Below are positions 11,977 to 23,700 of a DNA stretch of 64,000 bases, piece after piece. The stretch spans positions 124,001-188,000 of the forward strand of contig JADLZK010008414.1 in the NCBI GenBank assembly GCA_015847255.1, read 5' to 3'. The stretch is from Hyparrhenia diplandra (taxonomy: Eukaryota; Streptophyta; Magnoliopsida; Poales; Poaceae). Each line of letters starts with the position of its first letter. Position 1 is the first letter of the stretch. Made by a program: the position numbers and the translations under genes. Below the pieces are notes generated by a model. It had not been told where the DNA came from and searched no databases. It saw only the letters and a program-made list of their open reading frames with translations.

Positions 11977-12940
11977 ATGGAGCCAATCACTCAAACAAAG
12001 GTATCCTCTGGTACCTAGTCCCCTTTTTTTCAGGATGATTTCAAGCTAAAGGTATGGGTAGAAAAAATGATACAGCTTTCGAAGCCCACCTTGACTTCTG
12101 ATCCCAGACCTACCTCAAGAAAATCTGCTGATATTTGTGATTAGTTTATGCTACAAACTGTGACTAGGAATCCTGTGGTACCTAGTCCCCGTTGTTTCGA
12201 ATTTGTTTTTCGGAGGCTGCCATTTATGATTAGTTTATGCTACAAACTGTGTTCCCTGATTGTATCGCTTTCCTGTTAACCAGTCCCATACTCCCTTAGC
12301 TACTTACAAAACCTCAAATATGCTAACCTGACTGCTATCCTGTTCACCTCCTCCACAGAAAAAAGACAAAGCCAAGCATGAAGCACTCCAAAGTTTATCT
12401 GCTGCGATCCCACAGCTATTGACATAATAATTTCCTAGCCAATAGTGTTCCACATGTTGTGGTGCTAAGCAAGTTTGAAGATCTACAACAGTGTGCACTA
12501 TACACTTGTCTCCTATATCAGGAAGGTGTTGTTAGCAATGATGGTCGATGGAGGTTGCATTTTCAACCATAAACCTCGAATTGCACTGAGGAGCACACCC
12601 TAGAATGGTTGTCAATGATAATCTGTCCTTGCACTCCTTGGGTCAAGCCACAATGGATGATGCCATTTGGTTTACTCAGCTCATGGCCTCTGACATTGGC
12701 AATGATTTACTGGGTATGCCAAATGCTTCTAGAAACATTAGCTACGCACTATTTTGATCCTTCCATCCCAATTTGCATGCAGTCCCAGACTCCCAGTGTT
12801 CCTGTATGCAGAAGCCTACATGTGTGCAAGTCTATTGGTACCATACACCATGAGCTTTGGCTACAACTGAACAAATCACATGGGAAATCAGTGGTCAGGT
12901 AGCATGATCCCTGATGTTCTGCTAACTATGCCTGATGGGG
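11977..12940 (+). pseudogene. Decayed tandem copy of the formiminotransferase-like gene
   Basis: The copy keeps the first exon (11977-12000, ATGGAGCCAATCACTC...) with its GT donor, an acceptor at 12357-12358, much of exon 2, the second intron's donor near 12714 and the start of exon 3 at about 12780. Exon 2 has lost and gained short stretches and contains stop codons. The exon 3 block equivalent to GKSVGAIRRELGYYR is scrambled, and homology ends near 12940 before the C-terminal half. About 400 bases of promoter are duplicated as well. It cannot make a full protein. Confidence 0.8.
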
Positions 12941-14047
12941 ACCAACTCATGCATCCTCAATTGCACCTCAAGGCTCAAGCAAGACGATTAAAGAGAGAAG
13001 AAAACAAACACATCCTCAATTACATTCTACCTTGAGAATGTTGAAGAGGTCCATGCCGCAACGCCTTCCTCTTTTCCCAAATGTATGGTTCTTCTGGAAC
13101 TTCCAGATTGCAGCAATGCCTTCCTCTATACCGTTCGTTCCTTCAGAGGATAGTTAGCGATTGTCAGGATACATCAACCTTACCCGTCAACGATAATCAA
13201 TCCCCACAAAAACAAACCGCAGACATGATGGAATTGTTGTTATGAGATAAATAAGCTCCATTCTCCTTGTGCCTCGTCGTTTCCCTGAGAAGCTCAAATA
13301 CCTTGGCCATCCTGGCGAGTAGGGGACGGCGCTTCTGCGCAGCATTCCCTCTATCCAACATCCGCCGCGCGAGGCCTGGTTCGCTCGACGACGAACGGAG
13401 ATGGTGCCGCCCTCCCTCGCCTCCCAGCTAGCGCAGGAAAGCCGTCCGCAAGTGTCGGCGAGGAGGGTAAGGGAGGGGAGCGGAGGCCGCCTTGAAAATG
13501 ACCAACTAAGATCCGGAGCGTTGGGACGTCGCCATGTCGGCGAGGAGCCCTTCGGCCGCGGACATGGTGGGTGGAGAATGCGGTTGCGGAAGCGGCGGGT
13601 GGCAGGCTGGCAGCTTGGTTGATTTCCGGTGGGGAATAGCGTCGAGCAGGGCGCGGGCGGCAGGTGCGGGAAGAACTGAAGAAGAGAGGCCGAGAGGGCG
13701 ACAAGCTGGACCCTTGTCTGTCCCTGTGAGGCCGGAGGCCCATCAATTTCATCCCGGTAGGGGGCCGCCACGGTGGATGTCGGTCGACCCTGGACCGTTT
13801 ATGAGCTGAGGCCCAATGAACGCTATCCGTAGCCTGTGGTGGGCCTAACTCACTACATTTTCAAACGATTTTTTTTTCCAATTTTTGTTCCTCAAATATT
13901 GTGGTCGTCCTAATCTAATTTTTAATCCTCTTTAATTTATAAAATATTTATTTTGATATCTGAGTGTATTTTATGATGGTGATTCTGCCCGCCACACAAA
14001 AAGAAATAAATTGAGAGCTAAGTTAAAAAATTGAAGTAGGTAAATGG
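12941..14047. other. Intergenic, with a GC-rich island
   Basis: The stretch 13260-13800 is GC-rich and open in several minus-strand frames, the longest 194 codons (13187-13771). Its Pro/Arg/Ser-rich composition and lack of a recognisable domain or consistent frame argue against a conserved protein. It may be an old promoter or first exon. The rest is AT-rich without a recognised feature. Confidence 0.3.
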
Positions 14048-14200
14048 TACTCTAATTCGGATTCCAAATTATAAGTCGCTTTGACTTTTTTTTAATACAT
14101 CTATTTTCTTCTACACATCTAGATATAATGATATGTTTAGATACATAGCAAAATGGAACCAAAAAGTCAAAACGACTTATAATTTGGAAGAGAGGGAGTA
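14048..14200. mobile_element. Stowaway-type MITE
   Basis: Terminal inverted repeats of the type CCAAATTATAAGTCG / CGACTTATAATTTGG are flanked by TA on both sides (14048-14049 and 14199-14200). Length is about 150 bases with an AT-rich core and no coding capacity, as in the Stowaway family mobilised by Tc1/mariner-type transposases. Confidence 0.75.
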
Positions 14201-14624
14201 CTACAGATCTTTTTAAAAAAAACAATATTAAGATTCATAAAAAATAATTCACCAAATTTTATGAAATATATGTTTTCATACAAAACTATTTAATTAGAAA
14301 ACCCAAAAATATGGTTTAATCTTAGAAATTTTATTTAGCTCGAATAATTATAATTTCAGATTTTTTCCTGAAATCATGCTCTGTCCAGCTTGAAATTCAT
14401 TGAACCTTATCTCGCTACTAGTACAAACTATCTAATATATAATTAGTTGCCAGTACAAGTTCTGCTATAATTAGTTGATGTTGCTCTTCCGGACTATGCA
14501 GAAGCGTTAAGTGTCAAAAAAACAAGCAAATGAGATACATACGTACAACACAGCAACTGTACAACTCAGTTTCCTTTTGGAACCTTCTTATTGGTTATTT
14601 ACTATCACCTCCACAGAACTAGTG

Positions 14625-15051
14625 CTACTTGAGGTAGAACGGCGGGCGGAACATCTGAAAGGCCGACTTGTGCGACGCCAACACAAGCAGGAGCGCCACC
14701 ACCGCCGCGACAGCCCACGGCGACGTCGTGACACCGCCGTCCGTGTCCGACGACGACGCCCCACCACCTTCAGACCACCAGGCCGGCGGCACGACGAGCC
14801 TACCGTCGGCGTCGAACAGCGCGTGGTGCGCGAGCACGGCCAGCGCGAGGATGCCGAGCAGCAGGAGCACGCAGAGCCCGGCCTGCGTGCGCCTCCCGCA
14901 GCTGCTCCTCGTACTCGCCCATCTGCCATGTCAGGTAGAGGAAGAAGGCCACGATGCTCGACAGCGCAAGCACCGGCCCCGGCGGCATGTCCAGCCACCA
15001 CCACCCTTGCCGAAACCTGAGGTCTCCTGTTGTACTCGGCTCGTCGTCCAT
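14625..15051 (-). CDS. Small membrane protein with three helices (one frameshift)
   Basis: The start is the ATG at 15051 (MDDEPSTTGDLRFRQGWWWL) and the stop is at 14625-14627. The N-terminal frame runs through a first hydrophobic helix (PPGPVLALSSIVAFFLYLTW) and an acidic MGEYEEQLR segment. The frame then has to shift by one base near the CCC at 14895-14897. In the shifted frame a second helix (VLLLLGILALAVLAHHALF) and a third (WAVAAVVALLLVLAS) follow, ending in a PPFYLK tail. Without the extra base the product would be about 141 residues. I do not recognise the family; the shape is a plant-specific integral membrane protein. The single indel in a C-run may be an assembly error. A TTATAAAA box (minus, about 15163-15170) lies about 110 bases upstream. 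Confidence 0.65.
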
Positions 15052-15162
15052 GGAGAAATGGAGACGTGTGACCGTGGACAGACTGCCCGTGGATGGATGA
15101 TGTGTTGGCTTGCTACTAGAAATCGTTGTCAATCCGTGCTGTGCTGTGAGCTCGGCGCCTGG

Positions 15163-15170
15163 TTTTATAA
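15163..15170 (-). promoter_or_regulatory. TATA box of the small membrane protein gene
   Basis: The minus strand reads TTATAAAA about 110 bases upstream of the ATG at 15051, a typical spacing when a short leader is allowed for. Confidence 0.4.
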
Positions 15171-16456
15171 GCTAGTGGTGGTGGTGCATGTGGATTGGAA
15201 GGTTGTAGATGCATGCCGAGAAGCAGAATGCCCTGGCTCCGCGTGTCCTTTATCTGTGGGAGTGGGCACTTGATGGCAGTGGCGCTCTCTGGATCACTCG
15301 GGCGACAAGCTTCCAGATGCAATTCCGGCCGGGCCGGCCACACACATTATACTAATGATTGGGCGAGTACAGTATACTACCAAACAAAATGAAGCAAACC
15401 ACACGCATGTTTTTCTGTGCGAGCTAATTTTGGGATGGTGAATATATGAGTCAATGAGCCTAGTCTGATAACACCGTTAACGGCAATTAAGAGAGATTTT
15501 GTTTGACCTTAAGTTGGTCGATGTTGTATGATTTTGCAGAGATATGGTCAAGTGGCTCTGATTTTGCAGAGATGCTGAAAGGCAGTTGATCATTCTGACA
15601 GCGATCTGAGCGATACCGGCCAATGTATATATTACCCAGGGATCACGTATTCACGTTCACATCACCCTGCTAATTTGAGCAGAGCATCGGTTCAGTGTCT
15701 TTTCGTTAGCTAGTTGCAAGTGTACCCTGGTTCCAGCCACTGAGGAGGATGTTCTGCAGAGGCGGCGAAGTCATGAGCAAAATAAGCAAACTGAACTGAA
15801 GAATCATGAAAGGAACTCGCAACAAAGTCCCGGGTCAACTCATTTGTTCCACGAAGAACACCTGTCAAAACTCTTTCAAGTTGGGCATGCTATATGCTAT
15901 ATATATATATCAACAAATCATAATGCTGCTGGAAAGCTATTAGGCAATGCAGTCTGTACAGAATACCTGAAAGTAAAATTTCCATCATGAATAAGGGGAG
16001 GAGGGCCAATGTTGTATATTTGTTTAGAGAACATTATTATTATTTGCAGGTATTTTATTTTTGGAAAGAATTTATTATTTGCTGGTATTAGAAAAACCCA
16101 AAACTCTGTGTGAGTAGGTAGAGCCCCTTAACACCATTTTTTTCGTTAATAAAAATCTTGAATCGGACCATCATTACAACTTTATTATGTTGCTATAATT
16201 GACAAAGAGTGGGACACAAAATTGCACATATGGAACAAATAGTCCATGTGTATTTATACTCTATACTAATACTGTCATATTGACATGATTGATCAATCTG
16301 AAGTGCTCAAAACACTGGTAAGAAAATTCTCAAGATTTACAGTACCCCAACCCTACTCTACATGTCTGTTGATCTACAGACACTTGAACTATGAACACTA
16401 TATACTTCAAACTATGAACAGTATACATGTTGATTATATATATCATATATGGTTCA
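15171..16456. other. Intergenic; 3' flank of the first SCAMP gene
   Basis: No supported coding region. About 16000-16456 is AT-rich and should contain the 3' untranslated region of the minus-strand SCAMP gene. A short (AT)n run lies at 15897-15910. Confidence 0.35.
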
Positions 16457-19400
16457 TCAGAATGCTGCCCTCGCTGCACCGCGTGCTGCTTCCCGCCTCA
16501 TCTCTGCTTCTTTCCCGCTTCCTCGGAAGTACAGGTAAACACGCTGCAGGATGCAAAGCTTACAGTTCAGAACCAATTGAAGGTATCAAGAGATGAATAG
16601 AAAAGCAGAAGGCAGTAACTTTACCTGAATGACCCACATGCTCAACAAAGACTCCAGGCAGAATAATGCAAAGCCAATGAAGTAAAAGATCTGAAGGTCA
16701 AAATAGTCAATGTCCAACAGAGTTATTGTTGTGTCCAGAAAACATGTTATGCGAGACAAGAATTTGTTTTTTTGATGTATGTATCATTTGTCTTTGAGGA
16801 AATATAGGTACTATTCTGTGGAATTCTGATTTAGTGAGGCTCAGCAATAGCGGTAAACTCACCCCAACAATGACGCTGTCGCCTATCAAGCTAATTGCTG
16901 GAAAAATCCCGCTGCACGACAAGGAGACAGGTGGAAGAAAATTACATTACAATTCAAATTTAGAAATTTTCAAGAAAGAAATAAAGGCGAGAACTGTAAA
17001 AAAAATGTATAACTTACGTTAACGATTTTCCCACAAAGAGAATTGAAGGAGAAACAGCTGCATACACGCAGAAGGCGATATGAACCTGTGTACCATGAGC
17101 ATGTGAGATGCATAGACTTATCGGTAACACATTCTAATACAGCAATGTTACTGGATGCTCACCAAGTAGAAGAGGAAAAACCATCCATATTTAAGAGCGC
17201 TCTCATTCCTGTACACATGTGTTGTGTAGACAGAAACAGTATGAGGCTATGTGATGCTTAATATGTCTTCAAAGTTTAAACCCATAGAATGAAACATTAT
17301 TTATGGGGAGGAAACAACTTATGGATAATACTGCATTTACCTCATTGCACGGTATAGTGGCCGATACAAAGGTAGAAGGCACCAGGGCATCAAGAATGAA
17401 GTATATGATTGCAAGAAACCATATCTTAGGACCTGCATCAAGGAACAAAATGGCACACATTTTTTAGATAATGAATTAAATTGCCTTCGCCTCTGCATCA
17501 ATATATGCACATGGGCGTGGCCTGTGTGAACCATGCACGTCGGTTATGAGCTCATGAGTAGAAAGAGCAATTTTTTATCGGCATACCTGATCCTTTTGCC
17601 CAGGCAGCAGTAACACAGATTATGTTCCAAAACAGGCACAAGACCAACCCTGGACATATATCAGGATACACGTTAATTTAACCTTTTGTGTTATGATGAA
17701 GGTAGCATTATTGTGCGGAGATAACATGAAGCACAGGTAAGTACTAAAAATGGCATTTCAGATAAAGTAGAAAAGAAAACGTACCTAAGAGTGACGCAAA
17801 TGCGACATACATTGTCCTTTGCAGATGAACAGGTATCTCGTTGCCAATATCATTATGAATGATGGGGAAAAATGGTGGCCAATTTTTGTCTTCCAATACA
17901 ATGCCAGCTGCAAGAGAACATGGATAACGATGCTATTATTGTTAATGAAAGGAAGTCTTTGCAAATGACGTCAATAAATAGCAAAGCAACGCGTCGGATG
18001 ATTGACTCTGAAACTCCACCTCGTGCTGCAGCATCTTCTCGCCTTTTTATTTCCTACATGGAGCAGAGCTAGGTTTAACAGAGAAATCAACAAACTGGGG
18101 TAATATACAAGGTACACAATAGTTTCTACTAAAAATTTTGTGCCATAGTATGTAAAACCAAAGATCATTTCCACAAAATCATCAAGAACAGCATGCTGAT
18201 GGCAACTATTCCAGTCTCTGTATTGGATCCAGTTACCTTCTCACGCCTGTTCAACTCGGCCTCCTTGGCCAGAAGCTCCTTCTCCCTTGTCTTCACGCCC
18301 TATGTGCGTGACAACGAAGCAAGAAGGATTATCATGTTATTAGGATTACGCCAATAACATCCATCTAGTAGCATGAATAGTTGCAGCTACCTTGTTTGTG
18401 TCCATGGGGATATCCACTGGGGTAGCAAAGTCATTGTAGAAGTCAGCAGGTTCAGGAGGAAGAGGCTTAAAGGCGTGTGCTAGGAGGAGCAGGGCGTTGT
18501 GATTGCTGCGTGAACCCAATGTTGTGATCATCCAGCTAAAGCAATTTATTTTACATTTTGTCACCTAAACGTTCCGTGCATTGCAGACTCACCGTCGTGT
18601 AGAACGCGCCACCAGAATAGCTGGACTGAGCAGTCGATCCTCCTCTTTTAGCTTGGTCCTGGAGAATAGAGCAGCATGAGTGCAGAGTTGCAATTAACCT
18701 AATTCCTGTTGTCACCAAACACCTCACTACTGAAAGAAAAAATGAACCACTTTATTTCTGGCATAGATGCTTATTTTTCCCCATAATTGAGAATGTGTTA
18801 GCATGTATCATATGTAACCTTTCTTAATTAGTTAAATTTTGTTGTCATCAGCAACACACAAGTATTCCTCTAATATTTTTTGGTCATGGGCATGGGCTGA
18901 TTACCCAAGGAACAGTGCTAATTTTTTTTTTGCAATTAACGTTAATAAAGACTTGATCATACATACTATGAACTCTAAGCACAAGGAACAGGACTTGCAA
19001 GCAACTAGGAAGGTGCAGAGAGGCTATACCAGTATATGGTTAACCTATTATATTACCAGCAGTAAGCCGGTAACAGGATTTTCCTGGAATCTTTCACTCG
19101 GAAGTTTGAGAATACTCAATAAATTAACCGTGTGTTAAAGCCCACTTTTCCCCATCAGGCTGGTGCATACAGTTGGAGAAATTGTTTTTGATACAATAAA
19201 AACTCATCCGGCTCCTTGGCCGTGATTTAGCTAACTAAGGTACCCTGCATGATCATGATTGTGTAGGAACTCCAACACAATTCAATTCAATTGAATCGTC
19301 TATTATTTATTGTCTATTCTCAGCAAGCATCAACCTTATCTCTTGCCTTTCTCTACTGTTCTCTGGCTTTCCTCTTCTGAAGAATACTGTTCATTTTTTT

Positions 19401-19674
19401 TTTCATTGCAGCTGAACTTGGCACAAGTCTGATCACGGGACGGAAGAAGCAATCAAGCTCAGCAGCAACTAGGAAATAAAGCAATTCCGGAAGAAACTAG
19501 AAACGAAGGAGCAGATACGCAGAGCAATCAATCGAAGCAGAGGGAGGGAGAGCCGGACGGAGCTTAGCGCCGGCCAGCGCGAGCTGGGCTGGGCTTACGG
19601 CTTACCGCGAAAGGGTTGACCTCGTCGGCGCCGCCCTCCTCGAAGGGGTTGTCGTACCGCGATCTCCCCGCCAT
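16457..19674 (-). CDS. SCAMP: Secretory carrier-associated membrane protein (SCAMP), 13 exons, three 1-base frameshifts
   Basis: Thirteen exons can be placed: 19606-19674, 18593-18658, 18391-18505, 18237-18299, 18020-18053, 17785-17907, 17587-17649, 17341-17432, 17163-17208, 17018-17085, 16863-16911, 16625-16690 and 16457-16543. All introns are GT-AG and the phases agree. The product is about 313 residues if three indels are discounted: an extra base in the AAA at 18469-18471 (exon 3) and two missing bases in exon 8 (around 17370-17395). SCAMPs are four-helix proteins of the trans-Golgi, endosome and plasma membrane that act in vesicle traffic. Visible hallmarks are N-terminal NPF motifs (DNPFEEGG, NPFA), the PLPPEP stretch, a charged coiled coil (REKELLAKEAELNRREK), the NWPPFFPIIHNDI motif, four hydrophobic spans and a basic C-terminus (REAARGAARAAF). 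It lies head to tail with a second SCAMP gene. The frameshifts may be assembly error or recent decay. Confidence 0.85.
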
Positions 19675-20751
19675 GGATCCTTCCTCGTCCCTCCTGTCTC
19701 CTGGTGGTCCTTTGCTCTCCTCCGCTCCGCTCCGAGGTCAGCAGGGAGGGAGAAAGAGAGAGGAGGGCCAAGAAGAAGAGGAGGACGCAGGGCAGTTCAA
19801 GAAGAAGAAGAGAAGAGGACACAGGGCAGCTCAAGAAGAAGAGAGGACGCAGGACGCAGGAGCAGCCCAATTGGACCTCAGCTGTGTCCTTCCCTTCCCC
19901 CACCACGAGGTCCACGACCAACGCGTAGAAAACGCAGCCCGTGCCCGCAGCCGCCTCCAAGGCGTCTAGAACGGGCAGAGGGGTGACGAAAATTTTAGCG
20001 GACTCCGCGTGGATTTGTCCCCATCCTCGGTCAGCTTTTACCTTTAGTTTTCGCCGTCAAACGCATCATCAGCCGTTGCAACGACGAATGGAAGAGGCAC
20101 CGGTGGACCTTGACCGTTGGCTTTGCCGCCCCAGCCACGCCATCCTGACTGCGACCGTGTCGCCATATCCTACTCCTTCCTACCTCTACCTGCTCCCTCC
20201 TAGTGTAACCGTCCCGATGATGATGTACGCTCGCTGCCACGGACGAGAACCTTTCGGCTCACACATGAGACACCACACATTTGCAGTTCCAGTGTGTAAA
20301 ACTCGCAAGATTACAGCATTGATCATTAAAATAAAAATTCTATGTGAGTTCATAATCACAAAAGAATGTATATAAAATGATAAAAAGGAGCACAGGCAAG
20401 TAGTAGGCCAACGCCATCGTGCTTTGCCGAAAGGACAAATGTCAAGCAACCGGAGCCACATGCAGCGCTGTCTTTCCATGAAATCTCTGTTTCGCCTTTC
20501 GGGGATTTCAGCTTTCGTCTCAGATAAGAAAGGAACCAACCCCGCAAGGCAAAAATATGCGCGCCTGGCGCTGCTGCAATGCTGCAACAACTGGCAAGTA
20601 GCGCGCTGCAGCTGGAAACTGCTTCCTCCAACAAGTGTAGTAAATCAGCGTTCACTCGGTCACACCAAACTTAATTCACATAATAATAGTATGATGCTTC
20701 AGTCCTCTTCTCTCCTGGTTCCCAACTAGGGGAGGGAGAAGGCATCAGCCA
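19675..20751. other. Spacer between the two SCAMP genes
   Basis: It contains the promoter and leader of the downstream SCAMP gene, with a purine-rich GAAGAAG-type tract at 19745-19855 on the plus strand, and the 3' flank of the upstream SCAMP gene. Open frames here are low-complexity shadows. No mobile element is recognised. Confidence 0.35.
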
Positions 20752-23700
20752 TCAGAACGGTGGCGCGCGAGACGCGGCGTCAGGCCTCATCTGCGCCTCA
20801 CTGCCTTTCCCGCGGAAGAACCAGTACACTTTCTGGAAACCACAGAAAACAACACATTTGCAGAACAAAAACCATCAGTTTCACTCGTCGGAGGAATGGA
20901 TGTTTTCAAGTAGGAGTATATATGTATGTATGCTGTATATTCCTACCTGGAAAACCCAGATGCTTAGCAGTGACTCCAGCACAAACAGAGCGAACCCCAG
21001 GAAGTACATTATCTGAAACCAAAAGTACTTGTGAGCAACCAAAGGTATCAGTGGTATAAGACTCATGGAAATGGTTGCCACAAAAGTTTTTTTTCCCCTA
21101 ATCGCTCCTTGCACCTAGCCCCAGTCTGAACAACATGTCACATGAAAAGAATTCACAAAATCATGCCAATGGTTCAGGTTCCAGCAGTAACTTGTAGGAG
21201 TTGCTAACTAGTTCTGCTCAAGCCATTTTATGGGATGGAAAACAGTGGTAGAGCAGCTTGATATTTTGTTACGCTAGTTCAGCTTCATCATTTCTAATTC
21301 CTAGTATTTTCATGGTATATTGACATAGTATCAACTCACCCCAACACCAGCATTCTCGCCTATCTCGCTGATCGATTGAAAAATTTCGCTGAAAATAATA
21401 AGACAAGACAAAAGAAGCAAATTATAACTCAATAGCAAGGTAATGCACAAAAAGAGAGCTTATGAGTTTCAAAACTGGAAACAGCAAAGCAACTTTTACT
21501 TATATTCAACATATTCTAAGAAAAGCCCCAAATTTACAACAATTACTTCACAGGCACATGTAGTTGTAAAATAAGAAACATGTAAAATTGAGTGTCTATG
21601 TGAAAAGAGATTATGCTATAAAAAGACTTACGCCAATGATCTTCCCACGTAAAAGAATGGCGGAGAAACAGCAGCATATATGCAGAAGGCAATGTGAAAC
21701 TGCAGAGACAATACCAAGCTATCAGCTGATTTTCTACTCCATGGAACAACAAGGAGACATACAAAGAATCTTGTTTTATAACAGAAATCTTACAAAGTAG
21801 AATAGGAAGAACCATCCATAGCTGAACGCACTATCCTTCCTGGTGAAAGCATTATAATATTAGGTGAATCATATGATTTAAATGCTGTACTTCATACAGA
21901 AACTTTGCAAAATAGTTTTGGAAGCTCAGTAGAAATATAGTACCTCATGGCACGATAAAGAGGTCGGTACCATAAAAAGTAGGCACCTGGGCATCCAGTA
22001 ATGAAGTATATGAGTGCCAGAAACCAGATCCTAGGATCTGCATGGAAGAACATTAATAGTAAGTAAATATCAGAAATAAAATTTTAAATAATATGATTAT
22101 TAGAAGCACACAAAAATAAAATAAGAAATTTTATGAACATACCATGCCCTGTAATCCAAGCAGCAGTTACACATAAAATGTTCCAGAAGAGGCATATGAC
22201 CAACCCTGCATGAAAAAAATTGCAAAAAGTATTAATCACAATAATTTGAAAGCCAGTAATCATTAAAGAGAACAGTTTTTTTAATTAATTGGAACATTTC
22301 CTAACTTCATACCTAGGAGTGATGCAAAAGAAACATACTGTACTCGCTGCAAGTGCACGGGTATATCATTTGAAATGTCAACATGAATGATGGGGAAGAA
22401 CGGTGGCCAGTTTTTGGGCTCTATTATAACTCCAGCTGCATGTAAAAGAGGGGTGATAATTTAAATTTATGGGACATTTCTGAAGAAAAATGCTACATGC
22501 ACAAAATAAAATTAAGGTTTACCTCTTGCAAGAGCTTCTTCCCTTCTTTTTACTTCCTAGAGAAAGGCACACAAAGTTATACAATATAATGACGAGAATA
22601 AATGCTAATGTTCAAAAACTGTGTAAAGTTAGTTGCATACTTGATAAAACAATAACAGTAAATGGAAGATCATATACACGATTTTTAACTAGTATAAACC
22701 TGTTCTCTCCTGTTTAGCTCAGCCTCTTTAGCCATAAGTTCCCCTCTTTTTTTCTTGAGGTCCTGGATTGTGTTGAGGTCCTGGATTGTGTGGACAATAA
22801 AAGGATCTGATACTGATATTGAAAGAAAGAAACATAGAGAAACTGCTAAGGGAAAAGGAAAACTAGTCTCAAATCCTTCCTCTTTATCCTGAACCTAACT
22901 TCTAGCCTTTTTTATCAGCCTTCCAAATAGTTGTCTGTTTTATGTCTGCTTGCCAAATAGAATTATTTAGAATATTATGGAGTTTTCTATCACATTGCTA
23001 TAGAGTACGGACATTTCATGGTAGTCCTTTTTTCCCCTGCAATACCACGACGTATCAGTGACTTTGTAGGACACATATAAGAATCAACCACAGGTTCAAT
23101 CAAAAGAAAGATAGCAAACTTATTTGTTAGCTTACAGTGGAAACATGGAACCAAACATCAGGTGAACATATATGTGTAAGTTTGAACCTTTGCATAATGG
23201 TTGAAAGGTAATGGTGTAATACAAAATCAATGAAAAGGCTAAAATAGTAGTTAAATGATAGTTAACCAAGCAATTCAAGCAGTCAAATCACCTTTTTTGT
23301 ATCAAGTGGGATATCTACAGATGCACCAATGTCGTTGTAGAAACCAACTGGTTCAGGAGGGAGCGGAGTTGGGCGTGGATGCTACATGAGTAAAAAAGAT
23401 ATGATCCTTAGACAGTACAGAAATGATGAGCCAAAGCAAAGATAATGAAACAGACATGAATAATTTTGGTTCCATAATAAATTTTTAAATTTTGATTCAG
23501 AGCTTGGCAAGTGTGTGCGCGTGCCTATGCGCTATTCAAAACATATTTTCATCTCCTACAAGTTCTTATCTTTATCGTATAAATTTGGTCAAATTTGAGA
23601 TGATTTAACTCTTTAAGATTCTTGCAGTGACTTACAATTTGGGATTGAGGGAGTACATCAATGGTATAAATGGGGGCTAAAGAATCAAAACATAGAACAA

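Noticed and set aside
13187..13771. 194-codon minus-strand open frame
   Set aside because: Low-complexity Pro/Arg/Ser composition, no domain and competing frames of equal quality.
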